Shown here: piece by piece, positions 1 to 5,486 of the stretch
Layout: every line of letters begins with the position of its first letter
Position numbering within the stretch: position 1 is the first letter of the stretch
Origin: Candidatus Eisenbergiella stercorigallinarum
GTDB taxonomy: Bacteria; Bacillota; Clostridia; Lachnospirales; Lachnospiraceae
Assembly: GCA_019120525.1 (NCBI GenBank)
Contig: DWUW01000303.1
Location: 1-10,263, forward strand
Direction: 5' to 3'
DNA length: 10,263 nucleotides
The notes under the pieces: model-generated
What the model saw: the letters and a program-made list of their open reading frames with translations, nothing else
Database searches by the model: none
What the model was told of the DNA's origin: nothing
Program-made: the position numbers and the translations under genes

Positions 1-1
1 T

Positions 2-655
2 AGCCTGAAAGACGAACTGTCTCAGGGACAGCAGGTTCTGTATTCATCGAGATATGGGGAAATTGCGGTAAAAAACCAGGATGATACGATCATCAATTTT
101 TCTGCATTGAGTGACGGATATAGAAATGTGATCAAGGTAGTTACCGAGATAGCGGCCAGAATGTGTATCCTGAACCCTTACCTTGGAGGGGATGCATTGA
201 AAAAGACGCCCGGTGTGGTTGTGATCGATGAACTGGATCTGAGCCTTCACCCGACATGGCAGAGAAGAATTGTGCCTGTCCTGAAAGAGCTGTTTCCATG
301 CGTCCAGTTTGTTTGTGCGACACACTCTCCGTTTATCATACAGTCCCTGGAGCCCGGGGAACTGATCGCTTTGGATACAACGCTGGATGAAGATTATTCC
401 GGCCAGAGTATCGAAGATATTGCGGAGGACATCATGCGTGTGCCCATACCCCAATACAGTGAGCGGAAACGGAAGATGTATGAAGCTGCCAGAGAATATT
501 ACGATGCGCTGGGAAGGAGCACATCCAGGGAAAGTCTTCGGAAATTAAAGGAAAAGCTGGATATTTTGTCCTCTGAATACAGTGATAATCCGGCATATGC
601 CGCCCTTATGAAACAAAAATACCTGGAGAAAAAAATGGAGATCGATGCAGAATGA
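2..655 (+). CDS. ptuA: PtuA-like AAA family ATPase (Septu / retron-associated defence), 5' end outside window
   Basis: This is the C-terminal 217 residues of an ABC/SMC-like AAA ATPase; the frame is open to the left window edge, so the gene starts upstream. A signature-like stretch FSALSDGYRN lies at partial residues 33-42, the Walker B segment VVVIDELDLSLHP at 72-84 (catalytic D76/E77), and the switch histidine in ATHSP at about 108. The tail is charged and helical and contains YSDNPAY, a style I associate with PtuA ATPases. The TGA overlaps the ATG of the next gene by 4 bases (ATGA), so the two are probably translationally coupled. In Septu and in retrons of the Ec78 type, PtuA partners the HNH nuclease PtuB; the pairing with the next gene is the main reason for the name. 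The Walker A half and any retron reverse transcriptase would lie outside the window. An OLD-like or other overcoming-lysogeny ATPase is the main alternative. Confidence 0.75.
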   Translation, partial: SLKDELSQGQQVLYSSRYGEIAVKNQDDTIINFSALSDGYRNVIKVVTEIAARMCILNPYLGGDALKKTPGVVVIDELDLSLHPTWQRRIVPVLKELFPCVQFVCATHSPFIIQSLEPGELIALDTTLDEDYSGQSIEDIAEDIMRVPIPQYSERKRKMYEAAREYYDALGRSTSRESLRKLKEKLDILSSEYSDNPAYAALMKQKYLEKKMEIDAE

Positions 656-1065
656 GACCTGTAGATAAAGGGGAAACACCGGACAGAACCTTCGATGATT
701 ATCAGGATGCCGAGCCGTATCTGGAAGAACGAATCGGACCATACTGTTCTTATTGCGAATTTCCGATAGGACACGTACCGGAGGTTGAACACAAGGAAGC
801 GAAAGCGGCCGGAGGAGCTTTGCTGGAATGGAATAACCTGTTGCTTTCCTGTAAATATTGTAATGCCCGGAAGGGAAAGATTGCAGCAAAAGGGGATAAA
901 GAAAAATATCTGTGGCCAGATGAAGATGATACCTTTCACGCTTTTTTATATGATAATGATAAAGTGCAGAAACAGCAGATCATATCGCGTTCTCAGCCCA
1001 TACAGAGTGCCATATGTCCGCTATTCTGCATGGGCAAAAGCGTTTTCGTCTCCATTCTTATATAA
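652..1065 (+). CDS. ptuB: PtuB-like HNH endonuclease, probably 3'-truncated
   Basis: This encodes 137 residues starting with MRPVDKG. The HNH/zinc-finger pattern is clear: CSYC at 32-35, EHKEA at 46-50 (putative catalytic H47), the central asparagines N61/N62, and CKYCN at 67-71, followed by KYLWPDEDDTFHAFLYDND at 85-103. This matches the TIGR02646-type HNH nucleases that accompany PtuA in Septu and Ec78-type retrons, where the nuclease cleaves DNA or tRNA on phage infection depending on the system. Those proteins usually run past 200 residues. Here homology-like sequence stops near residue 105 (about position 970), and the last 30 residues are hydrophobic and low in character, as if read from foreign sequence. 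I infer a C-terminal deletion, so the module may be inactive. The nuclease core motifs are present, so residual activity cannot be excluded. Confidence 0.7.
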   Translation: MRPVDKGETPDRTFDDYQDAEPYLEERIGPYCSYCEFPIGHVPEVEHKEAKAAGGALLEWNNLLLSCKYCNARKGKIAAKGDKEKYLWPDEDDTFHAFLYDNDKVQKQQIISRSQPIQSAICPLFCMGKSVFVSILI

Positions 1066-1086
1066 GGCACGCATTTTTCGTCTCAT
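1021..1086 (-). pseudogene. 5' remnant of an unidentified - strand gene (21 codons)
   Basis: Reading leftward from the ATG at 1086-1084, 21 codons beginning MRRKMRALYKNGDENAFA run to a TAG at 1023-1021. A strong ribosome binding site (AGGAAAGGGGG on the - strand, about 1092-1102) sits upstream, and an extended -10 promoter element lies about 85 bases upstream. Good initiation signals with almost no gene behind them suggest that the body of the gene was deleted, with the junction near the lost 3' end of the PtuB-like gene. I do not recognise the family. A genuine short leader peptide is the alternative. Confidence 0.35.
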
Positions 1087-1124
1087 ATTCTTCCCCCTTT
1101 CCTACTGTTTTTTTTGCAGTTGCA

Positions 1125-1157
1125 GATCGGATCTTCCTTAAAAACAGAAGCCCGATC
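1125..1157 (-). other. inverted repeat / hairpin in the - strand leader
   Basis: GATCGG (1125-1130) pairs with CCGATC (1152-1157), and inside it CTTC (1133-1136) pairs with GAAG (1147-1150), leaving a 10-base loop. It lies between the - strand promoter and the ribosome binding site of the truncated - strand ORF. A run of eight T (eight A in the - strand transcript) and the small palindrome TGCAgtTGCA at 1115-1124 lie beside it. It may be a leader hairpin. No T-tract follows it in either transcript, so it is not a standard terminator. Confidence 0.35.
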
Positions 1158-1167
1158 AGATGTGATT

Positions 1168-1176
1168 ATTATATCA
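1168..1176 (-). promoter_or_regulatory. extended -10 promoter element (- strand)
   Basis: On the - strand this reads TGATATAAT, a perfect extended -10 (TGnTATAAT). No good -35 box is seen about 17 bases further upstream, which is acceptable for extended -10 promoters. It points at the truncated - strand ORF. The intervening leader holds the hairpin listed at 1125-1157. Confidence 0.4.
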
Positions 1177-1239
1177 TGCTTTTTATGATTATGCACGGAA
1201 ATGTCTGCGTGGAAAAGGTATGCAGAAGCATGGAAAATG

Positions 1240-1248
1240 TGTTATGAT
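1240..1248 (+). promoter_or_regulatory. candidate extended -10 promoter for the symporter operon
   Basis: TGTTATGAT matches TGnTATnAT, an extended -10, about 114 bases upstream of the symporter start codon. The -35 region is poor. It is the best + strand promoter candidate in the gap, and transcription from it would include the two leader hairpins at 1296-1344. Confidence 0.3.
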
Positions 1249-1295
1249 TTCTAAAGTGATGTAAAAATACGGATGAAAAAAGGGGAGATCGCGGA

Positions 1296-1344
1296 GGAGA
1301 GATCACCTGCGTGATTTCTCTCCACGGCCTCGGTGTAAAACACT
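1296..1344 (+). promoter_or_regulatory. two leader hairpins upstream of the symporter gene
   Basis: Hairpin 1: GGAGAGATCAC (1296-1306), loop CTGC, then GTGATTTCTCTCC (1311-1323), complementary apart from a 2-base bulge. Hairpin 2: GGTGT (1332-1336), loop AAA, then ACACT (1340-1344), with outer GCC/GGC able to extend it, ending just before the ribosome binding site GGGAGG (1351-1356). AGCS transporters in Firmicutes are often under glycine riboswitches, but the conserved glycine-aptamer core is absent here. Any regulatory role is inference. Confidence 0.3.
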
Positions 1345-1361
1345 TCGGCAGGGAGGTAAAT

Positions 1362-2762
1362 ATGCAGCAAATAGCGGAAACAGCAGTAAACCTGATCAAC
1401 GCGGTGGATGAAGCGGTATGGGGCTGGCCCATGATCCTTCTGCTTCTCGGAACGCATCTGGTGATGACCGTCTGTACGGGCGGGATTCAGAAAAAGCTGG
1501 GAACGGCCATCCGGCTTTCCTTCACGCCGGATCCGGACGCGGAAGGAGAGGTGAGTCAGTTCGGCGCGCTGGTGACGGCGCTGGCCTCTACCATCGGAAC
1601 GGGAAATATCATCGGTGTGGGAACGGCCATTGTGCTGGGCGGCCCGGGCGCGGTGCTCTGGTGCTGGCTGACGGGCGTGTTCGGAATCGCCACCAAATAT
1701 GCGGAGTCCCTGATCGCCGTGAAGTACCGGGTGAAAACAAAGGACGGCAGGATGCAGGGCGGAGCCATGTACGCGCTGGAAAGAGGACTGCATATGAAGT
1801 GGCTGGGGCTGGTGTTCGCGTTTCTGGCGGCCTTTGCGTCCTTCGGAATCGGCTGCGCCACCCAGGTGAACGCCATCGCGACGGTGTGCGAAGCAAATCT
1901 GGGTATCCCGGTATGGCCGGTCGGTCTGATTGTAGCGGCGTTTACGGCGGCGATCATCTTCGGCGGGATCAAGTCCATCGCGCAGGTCTGCGAGAAGCTG
2001 GTTCCCTTTATGGCGCTTTTTTACTGCATCGGCTGTCTTATTATTCTTGGCATCAACCATGATTTTCTCATTCCGGCCCTGCAGACCATCGTGGTCATGG
2101 CGTTCCGCCCCGGCGCGGCGGCGGGCGGTCTGGTGGGCGGCGGGCTGATGCTGGCCCTGCACTACGGCGTGGCGCGCGGCCTGTTTTCCAATGAATCCGG
2201 TATGGGAAGCGCGCCCATCGCGGCGGCGGCAGCTCAGACCAGAAATCCGGTGAGACAGGCTCTGGTATCCTCCACCGGAACCTTCTGGGATACGGTTGTG
2301 GTCTGCGCCATGACCGGGCTGGTGCTTGTGACCAGCATCCTGAAAAATCCGGAGATCGATATGGCGGCTGCAGGAAACGGCGGCACCCTGACCACCCTGG
2401 CCTTTGATCAGATTCCCTATCTGGGGCCTGTGATCCTGGTGCTCGGCATCATCCTTTTCGCCTTCTCCACCGTGCTGGGCTGGGCCTATTACGGGGAGCG
2501 CTGCGTGGAATACTGCTTCGGCCATAAGGCGCTGATCCCCTACCGGATCCTGTATATCGCGGTGGCGGCCATCGCGCCCGTTGTGGCGCTGGATCTGGTG
2601 TGGACGATTGCGGATATCCTGAACGCGTTCATGGCGGTTCCCAATCTGATCGCGGTGCTGCTGCTGATTCCGGTGATCCGCAGGGAGACGAAAAAATATC
2701 TGAACGATCTGGACGCGAAGTCAGAGGATGAGGTTCCTGTGGTGGAGGAAATCCGCGAATGA
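1362..2762 (+). CDS. sodium:alanine/glycine symporter (AGCS family)
   Basis: This encodes a 466-residue polytopic membrane protein that imports alanine or glycine with sodium. Family hallmarks are visible: the GTGNIIGVGTAIVLGGPGA block at 79-97, the following WCWLTGVFGIATKYAE at 100-115, the GLFSNESGMGSAPIAAAAAQ block at 273-292, and FSTVLGWAYYGERCVEY at 368-384. Length is normal for the family (about 450-490). The start was chosen at 1362 because GGGAGG at 1351-1356 is correctly spaced; a GTG 51 bases upstream lies inside the leader hairpin and lacks such a site. The C-terminal 30 residues are charged and probably cytoplasmic. The stop overlaps the next start by 4 bases (ATGA), linking it to surE. 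Which amino acid it carries cannot be read from the sequence. Confidence 0.92.
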   Translation: MQQIAETAVNLINAVDEAVWGWPMILLLLGTHLVMTVCTGGIQKKLGTAIRLSFTPDPDAEGEVSQFGALVTALASTIGTGNIIGVGTAIVLGGPGAVLWCWLTGVFGIATKYAESLIAVKYRVKTKDGRMQGGAMYALERGLHMKWLGLVFAFLAAFASFGIGCATQVNAIATVCEANLGIPVWPVGLIVAAFTAAIIFGGIKSIAQVCEKLVPFMALFYCIGCLIILGINHDFLIPALQTIVVMAFRPGAAAGGLVGGGLMLALHYGVARGLFSNESGMGSAPIAAAAAQTRNPVRQALVSSTGTFWDTVVVCAMTGLVLVTSILKNPEIDMAAAGNGGTLTTLAFDQIPYLGPVILVLGIILFAFSTVLGWAYYGERCVEYCFGHKALIPYRILYIAVAAIAPVVALDLVWTIADILNAFMAVPNLIAVLLLIPVIRRETKKYLNDLDAKSEDEVPVVEEIRE

Positions 2763-3496
2763 ACCATAAGAGAAAAATCCTTCTTGTAAACGATGACGGG
2801 ATCCGGGCGGACGGCCTCGCTCTTCTCGCGCGGCTCGCTTCCCGCCTGGGAGAGGTGACGGTGGCCGCGCCGGACAGCCAGTGCAGCGCCATGAGCCACC
2901 GCATCACCGTTCATGGAGAGCTGACGGTAAAAAAGGTGTCCTTTCCCGTGCCGGAGGTAACGGCCTACAGCGTGAGCGGCACCCCGGCGGACTGCGTTAA
3001 AGTGGCGCTGCATTACCCGCTTTCCGAAAAGCCGGATATTGTCTTTTCCGGCATCAACCGGGGCTATAACGCCGATGTGGATATCCTGTATTCCGGCACC
3101 GTGGGAGCTGCCATGGAAGCGCTGGTAAACGGCATTCCCGCCATCGCATTTTCCAACGAGGCGAACGATGTCTGGGACGCGGCGGAAAAATACCTGCTTC
3201 CCATCACGGAAAAGCTGCTGGCAATGCCCATTGCCCGGAACCGGATCTGGAATGTGAATTTTCCCGGCTGTAATCCGGAGAAGATCAGAGGGATCCTCTG
3301 GAACCGTATTCCTTCTCAGGAAGAATATTACCACGATCATTATGACAGAAAGGATCTGCCGGACGGAAGCGTTCTCCTGACGGAGAACGGTATTCCGGCA
3401 CGGACCGCGCCGGAGGGCACGGATGTGCGGGCGCTGATGGACGGGTACATTTCCGTGGGACAGGTGAGGAATATGGTGCTGGGGGAAGCGATTTGA
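2759..3496 (+). CDS. surE: 5'/3'-nucleotidase SurE
   Basis: This encodes a 245-residue metal-dependent phosphatase that removes phosphate from nucleoside 5'- and 3'-monophosphates; family members can also trim short polyphosphate. The N-terminal ILLVNDDGI carries the metal ligands D12 and D13. S43 in APDSQCSAMS and N100 in FSGINRGYN complete the metal site. VSGTPADC at 72-79 and YSGTVGAAMEAL near 111-122 are also typical. Two small departures are visible: CSAMS replaces the common SGxS form, and NRGYNADVD replaces the usual NxGxNxGxD. The key ligands remain, so it should be active. Length is normal for the family. The start overlaps the symporter stop by 4 bases, implying translational coupling; the next gene begins 28 bases after its stop. 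Confidence 0.93.
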   Translation: MNHKRKILLVNDDGIRADGLALLARLASRLGEVTVAAPDSQCSAMSHRITVHGELTVKKVSFPVPEVTAYSVSGTPADCVKVALHYPLSEKPDIVFSGINRGYNADVDILYSGTVGAAMEALVNGIPAIAFSNEANDVWDAAEKYLLPITEKLLAMPIARNRIWNVNFPGCNPEKIRGILWNRIPSQEEYYHDHYDRKDLPDGSVLLTENGIPARTAPEGTDVRALMDGYISVGQVRNMVLGEAI

Positions 3497-3524
3497 AAAA
3501 GGGCCGAAGGCAGGAGGAAATTTC

Positions 3525-4196
3525 ATGCCATATCCCATGGTACATATGCAGATCGCCTTTTGGGTGATGGAGAAGAGCGGACAGATCAAGCGGCCTGGGG
3601 ATTTCATCCTTGGCTCTGTAGCGCCGGATGCGGTTCATTTTCATACGGAATTCCATCCCGGGATGAAGGAGCTAACGCACCTGTGGAAGGGGAGCGGCCC
3701 TGCCTGGGGCATTACCACAGACAGTGAACGGTGGAGGAAGAATATCATTCATTTCCGGGAGGCGCTGTCAGGAACAGGGATTTGTGAAAATCCGGACTTC
3801 GCGGCGGGATATCAGACCCATCTTCTTACAGATTACTGGTATGATGTGCGTGTTTACGGACCGCTGAGAAAAAAGCTGGAGAAAATGGAGGATTCCGGGG
3901 CATCGGGCTTCGCCCGATACAGGCAGGAAGCGCACGGCTTTGATCAGTGGCTTTATCACATAAGCCCGGACAGAGAACAAATCTGGGAATTTCTGCGCGC
4001 CGGACAGCCTTGTTCCATGGAAGGTCTCGTCCTGCGGGAGGATGTGGAAAGACAGCAGCGATCCATTTTGCAGGAGCAGTTTGCAAACAGCGAAAAATAT
4101 AGCATAGCTTGCAGCAGGTATTGTACTAGAGAGAAAATGATGGCTTTTATGGAGGAATGTGTCCGGATGATTTTGACTTTTCAGGAGGGAAAGTAA
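3525..4196 (+). CDS. zinc-dependent phospholipase C-like family protein
   Basis: This encodes 223 residues with the pattern of the Zn-dependent phospholipase C (PF00882-like) family as it occurs in Clostridia: an N-terminal VHMQIA (H7), GSVAPDAVHFH at 30-40 (D35, H38), HFREAL at 76-81, and THLLTDYWYD at 98-107 (H99, D103). These histidines and aspartates are likely metal ligands. No signal peptide is visible, so the protein is probably cytoplasmic, unlike secreted clostridial toxins. Its real substrate is unknown. The start is supported by AGGAGG at 3512-3517. It follows surE closely and is probably in the same operon, which puts two phosphoester hydrolases together. After the stop there is no strong terminator. 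Confidence 0.65.
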   Translation: MPYPMVHMQIAFWVMEKSGQIKRPGDFILGSVAPDAVHFHTEFHPGMKELTHLWKGSGPAWGITTDSERWRKNIIHFREALSGTGICENPDFAAGYQTHLLTDYWYDVRVYGPLRKKLEKMEDSGASGFARYRQEAHGFDQWLYHISPDREQIWEFLRAGQPCSMEGLVLREDVERQQRSILQEQFANSEKYSIACSRYCTREKMMAFMEECVRMILTFQEGK

Positions 4197-4222
4197 AAGA
4201 ACAGGTTGCATAGCAGAAAGAA

Positions 4223-4261
4223 TTTCGGCTAAAATATAATTACAATAAAAATCAGCCGAAA
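4223..4261 (+). promoter_or_regulatory. 8-bp inverted repeat flanking a TATAAT box
   Basis: TTTCGGCT (4223-4230) and AGCCGAAA (4254-4261) are perfect inverted copies separated by 23 AT-rich bases that contain TATAAT at 4235-4240. No good -35 is seen at the usual distance. The arrangement fits an operator around a promoter for the gene relic that follows, or a weak hairpin ending the preceding operon. The relic's original start is probably the ATG at 4272. Confidence 0.35.
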
Positions 4262-4293
4262 AGAGAAGCTGATGAAGGGTACGGACCGGAAAT

Positions 4294-5265
4294 ATGTTTC
4301 CCTATATAAAGATTTACGCGGATTCTCATCATGAGCCGGGAGCATTCTGGCTTACCGGGTCTCAGATATTCCAGATGATGAGGGGAGTACAGGAATCTCT
4401 GGCCGGCCGGGCTGCGGTATTGTCCATGACCTCACTGGCACAGGCGGAACTGGCAGGGGCGTCAATGACCCCGCTTGAGATTGATCCGGAAGCGCTGAAA
4501 GAAAGAGAAAAGCTTCGCATTCCCGCAGATGTGCAGGGGATATTTGAACGGATTTACAGAGGATCCATGCCTGCAATTGTCAGCGGACGGAATACGAACA
4601 GCCAGATATTCTATGGAAGTTATTTATCAACTTATATTGAGCGTGACGTAAAACTGCTGTCAGACGCGATTGATTCGCTGAAATTCCTGCGGTTTATGAC
4701 GGCCGCTGCCGCCCGGTGTTCTCAGATGCTGAACGTAGCGGAAATTGCGCAGGATGCGGATATCAATCAGAAACAGGCGAAGGACTGGCTGCAGATTCTG
4801 GAAACGCTTGGCATCATTTTTTACCTGCATCCCTATTCCAACAATCTGCTGAAACGGCTTGTCAAGACGCCGAAGCTGTATTTTTACGACACGGGGCTTG
4901 TCTGCCACCTGACCAGATGGAGCAGCCCGGAGGTGTTGGAAAACGGAGCGATGAACGGAGCGGTCCTGGAAAATTATGTGGTATCGGAGATCGCGAAAAC
5001 GTATCTGAATTCCGGGCGACAGCCCTATATGTATTATTATCGGGATAAGGATGCGAAGGAGATAGATGTTATCCTGGAGCATGACGGAATCCTGAATCCG
5101 ATTGAGATCAAAAAAACCTCAAATCCCGGAACGGAGCTGACAAGGGTATTCTCTCTTCTTGACAAAGCGTCCGTACCGAGGGGAAAAGGTGCCGTTGTAT
5201 GCATGAAGCCGAAGGTTGGAGTGATTGACAGGGATAACTATATTGTGCCGGTCTGGACGATATAG
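4294..5265 (+). pseudogene. N-terminally truncated ATP-binding DUF4143 protein
   Basis: The 323-residue frame starts in the middle of a known architecture. FPYIKIYAD, then GAFWLTGSQIF (residues 16-26) and ESLAGRAAVLSMTSL, normally follow the Walker A and Walker B of an AAA ATPase that is fused to a DUF4143 domain. Here the nucleotide-binding part, roughly the first 80-100 residues, is missing. The DUF4143 portion looks complete: STYIERDVKLL, LYFYDTGLVCHLTRW, ENYVVSEIAKTYLNSG and the nuclease-like KEIDVILEHDGILNPIEIKK near the C-terminus. Just upstream, an ATG at 4272 reads MKGTDRKY in another frame and soon stops. The likely history is a deletion joining the original first codons to the middle of the gene, with a frameshift. 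Without Walker motifs it cannot work as an ATPase. Expression from ATG 4294 is possible but no good ribosome binding site precedes it. Confidence 0.75.
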
Positions 5266-5295
5266 GAGAATCCAGGGTGTGCCGTTTGACAAGCC

Positions 5296-5338
5296 AGGCA
5301 CGTCACGGACATCCTTCGGAATTGCGATTTGCCTTTTT
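5296..5338 (+). terminator. weak intrinsic terminator candidate after the DUF4143 relic
   Basis: AGGCA (5296-5300) can pair with TGCCT (5330-5334), followed by a T-run to about 5338. The stem is short and the loop about 29 bases, so this is weak. It overlaps the candidate -35 of the next promoter. Confidence 0.22.
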
Positions 5339-5358
5339 GTCACGACTTTCATTATAAT
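5329..5358 (+). promoter_or_regulatory. candidate sigma-A promoter of the ABC operon
   Basis: TTGCCT (5329-5334) as -35 and TATAAT (5353-5358) as -10 are separated by 18 bases. Transcription would begin near 5365 and give a leader of about 120 bases before the first ABC gene. Confidence 0.5.
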
Positions 5359-5375
5359 CAATCTCATGATTTCTT

Positions 5376-5480
5376 CCGCGGCCCGCGGGGATTAGAATGG
5401 AGACAGGAAAAACTGTTGAAGGCTGATCCCGGCGGGATTTTTATGCCTTCGGGTAGGATTGAAAAAGTTCCGGTACGGAG
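5376..5480 (+). promoter_or_regulatory. structured leader of the ABC operon with possible attenuator
   Basis: Four small hairpins follow one another: CCGCG/CGCGG with loop GCC (5376-5388); GATCCC/GGGATT with loop GGC (5425-5439) followed by T through 5442, terminator-like; TGCC/GGTA closed by a TTCG loop (5444-5455); and TTCCG/CGGAG with loop GTA (5468-5480), which covers most of the ribosome binding site of the first ABC gene. A 9-codon reading frame METGKTVEG ends at 5426, at the foot of the terminator-like stem. This is compatible with leader-peptide attenuation or another leader switch. No known riboswitch class is recognised. Confidence 0.35.
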
Positions 5481-5486
5481 GAAACA

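Noticed and set aside
1270..1330. Glycine riboswitch upstream of the AGCS symporter
   Set aside because: GGAGAG is present, but the conserved glycine-aptamer core (a CCGAAGG-type internal segment and the CTCTCAGG-type closing strand) is absent.
1311..1361. N-terminal extension of the symporter from a GTG at 1311
   Set aside because: The GTG lies within a hairpin, has no spaced ribosome binding site, and the 17 extra residues are not typical of the family; ATG 1362 has a strong site.
1251..2525. Long - strand open frame (424 codons) opposite the symporter gene
   Set aside because: It is rich in His, Arg and Gln without any family pattern, lies antisense to a clearly recognisable transporter and has no ribosome binding site. 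It is a shadow of high-GC codon use.
2540..3607. Long - strand open frame (355 codons) opposite surE
   Set aside because: The + strand SurE motifs are unmistakable; the antisense product has no recognisable domain.
5119..5367. - strand frame of 82 codons with a KRQIAIPKDVRD-like stretch
   Set aside because: It resembles an AbrB/SpoVT start only superficially, overlaps the end of the DUF4143 relic and has no convincing family continuation.
5376..5388. Intrinsic terminator at the GC-rich hairpin CCGCG/CGCGG
   Set aside because: No T-tract follows the stem; it is better treated as part of the ABC leader.
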